The position numbers and the translations under genes were made by a program. The notes under the pieces are model-generated. The model searched no databases and was not told where the DNA came from. It saw only the letters and a list, made by a program, of their open reading frames with translations. Shown here piece after piece: positions 42,583 to 50,654 of a stretch of 64,000 nucleotides of DNA. Source of the DNA: Lachnospiraceae bacterium (GTDB lineage: Bacteria; Bacillota; Clostridia; Lachnospirales; Lachnospiraceae); NCBI GenBank assembly GCA_023663945.1, contig JAMPGL010000017.1, positions 1 to 64,000 on the forward strand, written 5' to 3'. Numbering within the stretch: position 1 is the first letter of the stretch; each line of letters begins with the position of its first letter.

Positions 42583-44067
42583 ATGAAAGAGATATTTGAT
42601 CTGGCAAAGTTTGATTCATACAAAGAAGATAACCGCAGGGAGGTAAAAAAGGCGGAAGGCGGCCTGCCTAATAGTTTATGGGATACCTATTCTGCCTTTG
42701 CAAACTGCTATGGCGGAGTTATCATTCTTGGCGTGAAGGAAGATAAAAATGGCGGCTGGCATACGACCGGATTGAAAAATGCATCGAAACTAAAAAAAGA
42801 TTTCTGGGATACAATCAATAATCGAAAAAAAGTAAGTCTTAATCTTTTAAAAGATGACGATGTTGAAACTTTTTTAATAGATGACACAGGCGACATAATT
42901 ATGGTAATTGGGGTGCCATGCGCGAAAAGAGAGCAAAAACCGATATACATTAATGATGACTTGTTTGGAGGGACTTTCCGCAGAAATTGGGAGGGAGATT
43001 ATCATTGTACCAGATTACAAGTTAAAACAATGCTGAGGGATCAGCTAGAAGAAACCATGGATATGGAAGTGCTTGATGAAGCAGAAATAAAGGATTTGAA
43101 TATGGAGTCCATCCGAGGTTACCGCAACAGTCATAAATCTTTAAAACCAGGACATCCGTTTGAACGCTTGGAGGACACAGAGTATCTCAAGGTGATTGGT
43201 GCAGCTGGTCTTTCAAAAGAAGACCAAAAGCTTCATCCCACTGCCGCCGGAATGCTTATGTTCGGAAATGAATATGATATTGTGCGGTATTTTCCGGAAT
43301 ACTTTTTGGATTACAGGGAAAATCCGAATACTGTAATCAGATGGACCGACAGACTACAGTCTTCCTCTGGTGAATGGTCCGGAAATTTATTTGATTTTTA
43401 TTTTCGTGTTTACAATAAAATAGTAAAAGATATTAAGATTCCGTTCCAAATGCAAGGCGGCTTTCGGGTTGATGACACTTCGGTTCACAGGGCATTACGG
43501 GAGGCATTGGCAAATTGCATTATCAATGCGGATTTCTATGGGAAGTATGGAATTATCATAATCAAAGAGGAAAATAAACTTATCTTGGAGAATCCGGGTT
43601 ATATCAGACTTGGAAAAGGGCAGATGCGTCAAGGAGGCAAATCTGACCCACGAAATAAGAATTTGATGAAAATGTTCAATATGATAGATATTGGTGAGCA
43701 TGCGGGAAGCGGAGTGCCTAACATTTTCAATGTGTGGGAAGAGGAAGGCTGGGAAGAACCTATCATAGAAGAAAGTTTTGACCCGGATAGAACATCGTTA
43801 ATATTGAAATTTGTAAAAAAGCAAGCGATAAAAACAAGCGATAAAAAGCAAGCGATAAAAACAAGCGATAAAAAGCAAGCAATAAAAACAAGTACTAATA
43901 TGGAAAAAATCCGGTTATATTTGCGAGAGCATGAGACTGCAAAAGCAAAGGACATTGCAGAAATCCTCGGGTTGAGTGTTCCCAGAACGCGGGCTATGCT
44001 TTCCGAGATGTATGATGTTGAGGCACAAGGAGCAAATCGTACAAGAGTATATCGCCTTAAAAAATAA
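42583..44067 (+). CDS. AlbA_2 (Schlafen-type) ATPase-domain protein
   Basis: This 494-aa protein combines an N-terminal AlbA_2 domain (NRREVKKAEGGLPNSLWDTYSAFANCYGGVIILGV, about residues 14-48), a GHKL-like ATPase domain (ALREALANCIINADFYGKYGI ... HAGSGVPNIFNVWEEEGW) and a C-terminal winged helix (ETAKAKDIAEILGLSVPRTRAMLSEM). Relatives are annotated as putative transcriptional regulators or RecG-like helicases; function is not established. Three copies of KKQAIKTSD (about 412-436) join the last two domains. AAAGGAG precedes the ATG. Confidence 0.82.
   Translation: MKEIFDLAKFDSYKEDNRREVKKAEGGLPNSLWDTYSAFANCYGGVIILGVKEDKNGGWHTTGLKNASKLKKDFWDTINNRKKVSLNLLKDDDVETFLIDDTGDIIMVIGVPCAKREQKPIYINDDLFGGTFRRNWEGDYHCTRLQVKTMLRDQLEETMDMEVLDEAEIKDLNMESIRGYRNSHKSLKPGHPFERLEDTEYLKVIGAAGLSKEDQKLHPTAAGMLMFGNEYDIVRYFPEYFLDYRENPNTVIRWTDRLQSSSGEWSGNLFDFYFRVYNKIVKDIKIPFQMQGGFRVDDTSVHRALREALANCIINADFYGKYGIIIIKEENKLILENPGYIRLGKGQMRQGGKSDPRNKNLMKMFNMIDIGEHAGSGVPNIFNVWEEEGWEEPIIEESFDPDRTSLILKFVKKQAIKTSDKKQAIKTSDKKQAIKTSTNMEKIRLYLREHETAKAKDIAEILGLSVPRTRAMLSEMYDVEAQGANRTRVYRLKK
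43819..43893 (+). repeat. 27-bp in-frame tandem repeat
   Basis: Two full copies and one partial copy of a 27-bp unit encode KKQAIKTSD. Being a multiple of three, copy-number change would alter linker length but not frame. Confidence 0.9.
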
Positions 44068-44159
44068 ACTCCCCTCCCTTTCCATCATGCACAGCGCACC
44101 AACGAAAGGGAAGGGATTTCCAAGCAGAAGGCTGGTTCAAAACCATATGACCGCTCCTG

Positions 44160-44921
44160 CTATTTATTCATCTTATAGACCGGATCCGCAGGATAACCGC
44201 CTTTCAGCTTCTGCATTCCCCGCTGAATGGCATCCTTGGAGGTCTTCCAGTCCGCATCTTTATTTCGATAATCAAATTTATCCACCAGCCAAGTGACATC
44301 CTCCTGAAGCCGTTCCATGTTCTTTTCCATCAGCTCAAACATTGCGGGATAAAATTCCTTCTTTTCTTTATCCGACAGGCGGCTTTCCCCATATTCGCAG
44401 AGATCCCCGAAATGATGGAGGCAGAAGCCTTTTCCGGAAAGAATCCGTCTGCGGAAGTCCTCGTCCTTTTTATACATAAAGAAAAAGGTATCCATATAGC
44501 GGTCATAGGTGTCTGCAAAACGATTGCAAATGTAACAGGAATTTTCCTTTTCCTGCATCCAGACGCCGATGGGATTAGTCCGCTCGGTATTTTTCTTCAA
44601 TTTGCCCATCAGAGATGATTTCGAGGGTGCAAACTTATCAAACTGCTCTTTCATCTCCTTGCGCATACGCATATAATGGGTCTTCAAAATCCAGCCGTTT
44701 CCAAGCGTATTGCCGTAATCGAACATCTTTTTAAAATGGGTTCTGCAAAATCCAGCCTTATCCGTGGCTTCCCGCACGTCGCTCTCCATATAAGAGGAAC
44801 CGGAACCCAGCACAAAATCCATCAAGTCCTGCTCCACCTCACGCTCAATATAGCAAAAAGGGCATTCGTCATCTGCATTTACCGCATCATTTAAAGGTAT
44901 GGTATAAAGTGTCTCTTTCAT
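44160..44921 (-). CDS. DUF6062 family protein
   Basis: This 253-aa soluble protein of unknown role has four Cys/His clusters: CPFCYIE (about residue 20), GFCRTHF, CYICNRF and GFCLHHFG. The repeated CxxC and CxxH pairs suggest two duplicated metal sites, probably zinc. Remaining sequence is helical and charged. The family is common in Lachnospiraceae. It lies 10 bp after the TetR gene on the same strand, so the two probably form one unit. GGAGACGCC precedes the ATG. Confidence 0.75.
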   Translation of the reverse strand: MKETLYTIPLNDAVNADDECPFCYIEREVEQDLMDFVLGSGSSYMESDVREATDKAGFCRTHFKKMFDYGNTLGNGWILKTHYMRMRKEMKEQFDKFAPSKSSLMGKLKKNTERTNPIGVWMQEKENSCYICNRFADTYDRYMDTFFFMYKKDEDFRRRILSGKGFCLHHFGDLCEYGESRLSDKEKKEFYPAMFELMEKNMERLQEDVTWLVDKFDYRNKDADWKTSKDAIQRGMQKLKGGYPADPVYKMNK

Positions 44922-44931
44922 GGCGTCTCCT

Positions 44932-45537
44932 TTACTTTTTACAGCTCATTTTCCTAATCATCTGCAAATATTGTCCCATCTCTTCATAATAAATTTCAGG
45001 CTGAAAGGAGCTTTCCGCAAAATGCTCCGCCATCAGTCCGGAAGCCGTAAAATCAATAATCTTCCGAAGCTTGCCCGCATCTATATCACTCCGAAAGACA
45101 GAAAAATCGGCGCGGCTGTAGGTCTCGTCATACCAGCCGGGCAGGATCCCGCGCTTGTCCTCCGTCTCCACTAACGCCTCACTTACATCCTCCTGCTTGC
45201 TTCTATTCAAAAAAAGCAGCATGTGCGGGTAATTCTTCATCACTTGAAGCTGTGCAAACCGAATCTGATCCATCAGCTTAAAAAAGTCTGTCTCCTCCTT
45301 GGAAACCCCTGACATCAGCTCCAGCATCATATATCTGACACTGTAATCGTATATAAAAGAATACAACCCCAGCTTACTGATAAAATAGTGGAACAAAAGT
45401 CCCTTACTGATTCCTGCTTCCCTGACAATTTCATCCGTGCTGGCGTGTCCATATCCATTCTCAGCAAACACCTTTAGCGCCGCATTGATCATCCTGTCCT
45501 GTTTTTCCTTCTTTAAATCAAAAAATTTCTCGTTCAT
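44932..45537 (-). CDS. TetR/AcrR-family transcriptional regulator
   Basis: This 201-aa regulator has an N-terminal helix-turn-helix (INAALKVFAENGYGHASTDEIVREAGISKGLLFHYF, about residues 17-52) and a helical ligand domain. The effector is unknown. GAGGGGG precedes the ATG of MNEKFFDL; the 22 codons upstream look noncoding. It is cotranscribed with the DUF6062 gene. Confidence 0.88.
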   Translation of the reverse strand: MNEKFFDLKKEKQDRMINAALKVFAENGYGHASTDEIVREAGISKGLLFHYFISKLGLYSFIYDYSVRYMMLELMSGVSKEETDFFKLMDQIRFAQLQVMKNYPHMLLFLNRSKQEDVSEALVETEDKRGILPGWYDETYSRADFSVFRSDIDAGKLRKIIDFTASGLMAEHFAESSFQPEIYYEEMGQYLQMIRKMSCKK

Positions 45538-45720
45538 ATCCCCCTCTTTTCTTTGCTTTTTCCTATCCGTTGACCTTATGAGTCGAAATCTAATATACCA
45601 CATATTTCTTAATCAGGCAATAAATTTATGGATTTTTTATACATATTCCCTTTTCAATTTCAAAGAATAGTATTAAGATATTATTAGTTGACAACATAAC
45701 AAACCGAAAGGAGTTTAGCT

Positions 45721-46374
45721 ATGTCCAAAAAATTTGGAAAATTTTTACTTTTCTCCGCCGTTGCAGGCGCCGCTGCCTATGGAGCATATCAATATCTGCA
45801 ATCCAAGGATAAGACTGCCTCTCCTGTAAATACAGACGATGCAGATGATGATTTTGACGAGTTTAATGAAGATTTGGATGAGGAACCCGCTCCTGAAAAA
45901 GACCGCTCCTACGTTTCGTTAAATCTTGATAAGGCGGCTGCCATTGCCAGCGAATCCTTCCATAAAGCAAAAGAAGTGATTGCCGACTCCGTGCAGCAAG
46001 TCCGTGCGACTGTTAAGTCTGTTACCGAGGGGCAGGTGTCTTCTGAGACAAACTTTACTGACTTAACGGCTTTAAAAAAAGAGTCTGAGGCTGCCAAAGC
46101 AGAAACTCCGGAAGCTGAAACCTCTGATGCTGAGACTGCATCTGATGCTGAAACTGCATCTGATGAACCCGTAACCGAGGAGTTCTTCGCACAGGAAGCA
46201 CCGGAAGCAGAAAATGCAGCTGCAAACCCGGCATCTCAGGAAACTTTTTACGGAAGCGCTCCTTCCTCTGAAAGCGCTCCTTCCGGAAGCGATGGTTCTG
46301 GAAGCAATGGTTCTGGAAGCGATGGTTCCAATGGACAGGTCGAAGATTTTTTTGACGATGACGACACGCTCTAA
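45721..46374 (+). CDS. Acidic repeat protein with N-terminal membrane segment
   Basis: I do not recognise this 217-aa protein. A hydrophobic stretch (about residues 8-25, FLLFSAVAGAAAYGAYQYL) follows a basic start, then an acidic region (TDDADDDFDEFNEDLDEE), an amphipathic helix (AAAIASESFHKAKEVIADSVQQVRATVKSV, as in YtxH-like proteins) and low-complexity repeats (SDAETASDAETASD; SGSDGSGSNGSGSDGSNG). It probably stays membrane-anchored with a disordered tail. AAAGGAG precedes the ATG. It is a single gene with a terminator behind it. Confidence 0.65.
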   Translation: MSKKFGKFLLFSAVAGAAAYGAYQYLQSKDKTASPVNTDDADDDFDEFNEDLDEEPAPEKDRSYVSLNLDKAAAIASESFHKAKEVIADSVQQVRATVKSVTEGQVSSETNFTDLTALKKESEAAKAETPEAETSDAETASDAETASDEPVTEEFFAQEAPEAENAAANPASQETFYGSAPSSESAPSGSDGSGSNGSGSDGSNGQVEDFFDDDDTL

Positions 46375-46430
46375 ATCCTGACTTGGCGGCGTTGTTTGTG
46401 GAAAACAGCCAGAACATTGTTCTTATGTTT

Positions 46431-46473
46431 AAAAGCCTGAAGCGTTTATAAATAAGCGCTCCAGGCTTTTTTT
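46431..46473. terminator. Bidirectional terminator
   Basis: AAGCCTGAAGCG and CGCTCCAGGCTT pair nearly perfectly and are flanked by A and T runs. It lies between two convergent genes and overlaps the end of the MocR-like gene, serving both. Confidence 0.8.
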
Positions 46474-47987
46474 AACAGTTCTATGCCCTCTTTCAGCTCT
46501 GATTTATCCAAAGCTCCATATCCCAGCAGAATCGTATTGCGAAACGCCTTTTCCGTCTCCTGCCCTTCCATGCACGCCTTGGACATGCCGTAAACGCGGA
46601 TTCCCTCTTTCTCTGCCGAAAGCAGAAGCTCCTCCTTTGGCACCCCATTTTCATTGGTGAGCAAAAGGTGCAGCCCGGCGTTTTCTCCCGAAATCCGAAA
46701 ACTCTTTTCAAAAGGGTGAAGCAGCGTCAGCAGGTAATCATGCTTTTCCTTATAAATTTTTCTCATCTTATTTAAATAGCGTTCAAAATAGCCGTTTCTG
46801 ATAAATTCGTCTAAAATGCGCTGGTCAATCCGGGATACCGTAGATGCATAACACCCGCAATTATTTCGATAGCTTTCCAAAAGGCTTTTCGGAAGCACCA
46901 TATAGCCCACGCGGATTGCCGGAGCAATGGACTTGGAAAAGGTTCCCATATAGATTACCTTTCCGGCTCCATCGGATGCCTGTAAGGAGGGAATGGGCTT
47001 CCCCCGGTAACGAAATTCACTGTCATAATCATCTTCAATCAAATAGCGATCCTGCTTCTCCATTGCCCAGCGTAATAGTTCCATCCGTCTGCCGATCGGC
47101 ATGACAATCCCCGTAGGATACTGATGGGAGGGCATCACATAAGCAAGTCTTGCCCCGCTTTGGCGGAGTTTCTCTACGCTCATTCCGCTTCCATCCACCG
47201 GAATTGCCGTAATCTCGTAGGCAAAGGACTGAAAGATCTGATAGGCGCGCTCATAGGTGGGCTCCTCCATGGCAATAGGCACATGGCGTCCTAGAATTTT
47301 TTCCAAAAGCATAAACAGATAATCGGTTCCCGCCCCCACCACGATCTGTTCCGGGCGGCAGTTCACGCCCCGTGAGGAGTGAAGGTATCTGGCAATGGTC
47401 TCTCTTAAGGGAAGGTCTCCCTGGGCGTCCCCTCTTGCAAAAATCTCCCGGTTGGCATCCACCAGAATATTCCGGGTGATCTTTTTCCACGTGGCATAGG
47501 GGAAATCCTTAAGGCTTACTGCGTGGGGAGAAAAGTCATATAAAGGCTTCTTGTCCGCCTGCTCCCTGTGTGCGGATTCCTCCTCTCTCCTATGGGCAGG
47601 TTTCCCCTCTTCCCGGCAGGCAGATTTCTCCTCTCTCCTGCGGACAGATTTCCCTTCTTCCCGGCGTTCCCCATATGTCCCCCTGTAAACGTTCCTCTTA
47701 TCCGTATCCGCCTCATGAGAAGGGATTTCCAAAAGCTCCTCCACCGGATTAACAAAATATCCTTTATGGGGTCTTGCCGTCAAATACCCCTCCGCCACCA
47801 GCTGGCTGTACGCAGAATCCACCGTACTGCGCGCCACCTGCAGGTATTCAGCCAGAGAACGAGTTGAGGGAAGCTTCTCACCTGTAAGAAGCTTCCCTTT
47901 TCTGATTTCATCCCGAATATATTCATAAATCTGTAGATAGAGACATTTGCTGGTCTCATCCGACAACTGAATGGTCAATTCCGTCAT
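46446..47987 (-). CDS. MocR-type regulator (GntR helix-turn-helix fused to aminotransferase)
   Basis: This 513-aa protein has an N-terminal GntR winged helix (LLTGEKLPSTRSLAEYLQVARSTVDSAYSQLVAEGYL, about residues 36-72) and a class I aminotransferase-like domain with the PLP lysine in YMGTFSKSIAPAIRVGYM. Such MocR proteins often control PLP (PdxR) or amino-acid genes; the target is not visible. The linker between the domains (about 95-150) carries Arg/Glu repeats such as RREEKSACREEGKPAHRREEE, encoded by about two copies of a 51-bp unit. It is 2 bp from the DUF2225 gene. Confidence 0.88.
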   Translation of the reverse strand: MTELTIQLSDETSKCLYLQIYEYIRDEIRKGKLLTGEKLPSTRSLAEYLQVARSTVDSAYSQLVAEGYLTARPHKGYFVNPVEELLEIPSHEADTDKRNVYRGTYGERREEGKSVRRREEKSACREEGKPAHRREEESAHREQADKKPLYDFSPHAVSLKDFPYATWKKITRNILVDANREIFARGDAQGDLPLRETIARYLHSSRGVNCRPEQIVVGAGTDYLFMLLEKILGRHVPIAMEEPTYERAYQIFQSFAYEITAIPVDGSGMSVEKLRQSGARLAYVMPSHQYPTGIVMPIGRRMELLRWAMEKQDRYLIEDDYDSEFRYRGKPIPSLQASDGAGKVIYMGTFSKSIAPAIRVGYMVLPKSLLESYRNNCGCYASTVSRIDQRILDEFIRNGYFERYLNKMRKIYKEKHDYLLTLLHPFEKSFRISGENAGLHLLLTNENGVPKEELLLSAEKEGIRVYGMSKACMEGQETEKAFRNTILLGYGALDKSELKEGIELLKKAWSAYL

Positions 47988-47988
47988 G

Positions 47989-48852
47989 TCATTTATTTTC
48001 CTTCATCTTGGCAAGAATCATATCCTTTATATCCCGCGCCTTATCCTTCATACGGCTGTTTGCCGCAGGGGACGTGATAACCATGGAAATAAGCTTGGAC
48101 GCCGTATCGAGCTGGCCGTAATCCATAGCAAGAACCGACACCAGAAACTCCAATGTAATCTCATCCATTCCGCACATCGGGTAGTCTTCCGTCTGTCTTG
48201 CCGAAAGAAAGCCTTCCAGCGCCTTTTTTAAAAATTCTACCTCCTGCTCTTTGAGCTCTTCACATTTCTTTTGGATTTCCGGCGTATCCTCAGCCGATAA
48301 GCTTTCCTGCCAGCTTCTAAGAAGCCATCCGGTCTTTAAGCATATGTAAGCCTTTTCACTTGCTTTTGCATTCTTTACAATGGCATTGGCAAGGCAAAGC
48401 TTATAGCGGTACAGCGCCTCCTCGTAGCTGTATGTCTCCTGTTCAGCAATATTTGCCTGAAACGCCTTGGAAATCTTCTCCTGAATCTCCTTAACCTGAG
48501 TCTGGGTAATCGTTGGGAAAAATCTTGCAAGCGCGGAATATCCACAGCCGGGACAGACAACCGGATCGTATTTAAGCGGTTCAATATTCTCATATACCGG
48601 ACGAAGATCCGTATCTGTGCGGACCACCCTTGCACGCCCTGACCTTAAAGTTCTCACTTTAAGCTTCCTGCCGCATACCGGACAGTCAAACCCCTTATCA
48701 AACAAAAAATCCGTTTCCTTGATCACCGGAGCCGCCGCTGCCTGCTTCTTTTCGGCTTCCTTAGCTTCTTTAGCTCCCGGCTTCTCGTACAAATCCATCC
48801 CCTCCAAATTTTTCAGGCCCATTTCTCCTAAACCATCTAATAACCCTGACAT
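47989..48852 (-). CDS. DUF2225 protein
   Basis: This 287-aa soluble protein of the DUF2225 family has two CxxC pairs (CPVCGRKLKVRTLRS, about residue 54, and VVCPGCGYSALARFF, about residue 98), which probably bind zinc. The rest is helical, with TPR-like repeats (EEALYRYKLCLANAIVKNAKASEKAYICLKTGWL). No function is established. It lies between glnS and the MocR-like gene, all on one strand with short gaps (17 bp and 1 bp), so the three may be cotranscribed. Confidence 0.8.
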   Translation of the reverse strand: MSGLLDGLGEMGLKNLEGMDLYEKPGAKEAKEAEKKQAAAAPVIKETDFLFDKGFDCPVCGRKLKVRTLRSGRARVVRTDTDLRPVYENIEPLKYDPVVCPGCGYSALARFFPTITQTQVKEIQEKISKAFQANIAEQETYSYEEALYRYKLCLANAIVKNAKASEKAYICLKTGWLLRSWQESLSAEDTPEIQKKCEELKEQEVEFLKKALEGFLSARQTEDYPMCGMDEITLEFLVSVLAMDYGQLDTASKLISMVITSPAANSRMKDKARDIKDMILAKMKENK

Positions 48853-48869
48853 TTTAAAACCTCCATCCT

Positions 48870-50585
48870 TTAAACCTTTGGCAGTACATAGGAACTCTTT
48901 AAGGACACAATCCGGTTAAATACCAGCGCTCCCTCTTTGGAATCCTTTGCGTCCACGCAGAAGTACCCCTGCCTTACAAACTGAAAACTATCATATGCTT
49001 TCGCGTCCCCAAGCGCCGGTTCTAAGCGGCATTCTGTAAGCACCGTTAAGGAATTGGGATTTAAATTCAGACTTCCGTCCTCGTTGTACACGCCCTTTTC
49101 CTCATCGATGATATTCTCATATAATCTTACTTCCGCCTTTACGGACTCTTTGGCAGGAACCCAGTGAATGGTTCCCTTTACCTTACGTCCTGTAAATCCG
49201 GTTCCGCATTTGGTTTCGGGAGCATAGGTACAGTGAACCTCGATGACCTTGCCGTTTTCATCCTTTACACAGCCGGTGCAGGTGACAAAGTAAGCGTTCA
49301 TCAGGCGCACTTCATTTCCCGGGAACAGCCGGAAATACTTCTTAGGCGGTTCCTCCATGAAATCCTCACGGTCAATATAGAGCTCTCTGCCAAAAGGAAC
49401 CTGACGGCTTCCCATCGCTTCGTTCTCTAAATTGTTCGCCACCTCCAGCATTTCTGTCTTATCTTCCGGATAATTATCTATGATCAGCTTGACGGGGTCA
49501 AGTGCCGCCATCATGCGGGGACGTTTCAGTTTCAGATCTTCCCTGATGCAGTATTCCAGCATCGCATAGTCTGCTGAAGAGTTGCTCTTGGAAACTCCGC
49601 ACAGATCTACAAACATCTTAATGGATTCCGGCGTAAATCCTCTTCTCCGAAGAGCGGCAATGGAAACCAGCCTGGGGTCATCCCAGCCGTCCACGATGCC
49701 TTCCTCCACCAGCTTTTTAATATATCTTTTTCCAGTGACCACATTGGTCAAGTACATCTTGGCAAACTCAATCTGCTTGGGCGGATTGGGATATTCCAGC
49801 TCCCTCACTACCCAGTCATACAAGGGTCTGTGATCCTCAAATTCCAGCGTACAGATGGAATGCGTGATTCCCTCAATCGCATCCTCTATTGGATGGGCAA
49901 AATCGTACATGGGATAAATGCACCACTGATCTCCTGTATTATGATGACTCATATGCGCCACGCGGTAAATAATCGGGTCGCGCATATTAATGTTGGGAGA
50001 AGCCATATCGATTTTGGCGCGGAGCGTCTTCTCTCCATCCTTAAATCCGCCATTTTTCATCTTCTCAAACAGCTCCAGATTCTCTTCCACGCTTCTGTCC
50101 CTGTTGGGATCATCCTTACCGGGTTCCTTAAGGGTTCCCCGGTATTCCCGCATCTGCTCCGGGGTAAGGTCGGACACATAAGCCTTTCCCTTCTTGATCA
50201 GCTTTACTGCACCCTCGTACATCTCTTCAAAATAATTGGATGCAAAGAACAGCCGATCCTCCCAGTCTGCTCCAAGCCATTTGATGTCCGCTAAAATAGA
50301 ATCCACAAACTCCGTCTTTTCTTTGGTTGGGTTCGTGTCGTCAAAACGCATATTAAATTTACCGCCATACTGCTTAGCAAGCCCATAATTTAAGAGAATA
50401 CTCTTGGCATGCCCGATATGAAGGTATCCGTTGGGCTCCGGCGGAAAACGGGTATGCACGGTGTCGCATGCGCCTTCCTCCAAATCCCTGTCTATGATCT
50501 GCTCAATAAAGTTTCTGGAAACTGCCGTCTTTTCCTCTGCATCCGCAAGCTCTGCACTTTCCTTATTTAACTCTGTCTCACTCAT
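48870..50585 (-). CDS. glnS: Glutamine--tRNA ligase
   Basis: GlnRS charges tRNA-Gln directly. The 571-aa class I enzyme has the HIGH motif in [15 protein letters not shown] (about residues 46-60), the catalytic-core stretch [11 protein letters not shown] and the GlnRS anticodon-binding beta-barrels at the C-terminus. Where KMSKS is expected it reads [11 protein letters not shown], a changed form that keeps the Lys-Arg. The start is MSETELNKE, preceded by GGAGGTTGAC at a slightly long distance; the upstream 16 codons look noncoding. No T-box was seen. Confidence 0.94.
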   Translation of the reverse strand: MSETELNKESAELADAEEKTAVSRNFIEQIIDRDLEEGACDTVHTRFPPEPNGYLHIGHAKSILLNYGLAKQYGGKFNMRFDDTNPTKEKTEFVDSILADIKWLGADWEDRLFFASNYFEEMYEGAVKLIKKGKAYVSDLTPEQMREYRGTLKEPGKDDPNRDRSVEENLELFEKMKNGGFKDGEKTLRAKIDMASPNINMRDPIIYRVAHMSHHNTGDQWCIYPMYDFAHPIEDAIEGITHSICTLEFEDHRPLYDWVVRELEYPNPPKQIEFAKMYLTNVVTGKRYIKKLVEEGIVDGWDDPRLVSIAALRRRGFTPESIKMFVDLCGVSKSNSSADYAMLEYCIREDLKLKRPRMMAALDPVKLIIDNYPEDKTEMLEVANNLENEAMGSRQVPFGRELYIDREDFMEEPPKKYFRLFPGNEVRLMNAYFVTCTGCVKDENGKVIEVHCTYAPETKCGTGFTGRKVKGTIHWVPAKESVKAEVRLYENIIDEEKGVYNEDGSLNLNPNSLTVLTECRLEPALGDAKAYDSFQFVRQGYFCVDAKDSKEGALVFNRIVSLKSSYVLPKV

Positions 50586-50654
50586 CCCGCTGTCAACCTC
50601 CGCATAATATATTATCATAGCACAATGACCCAAAATTATAAAGAAAATTTTCGC

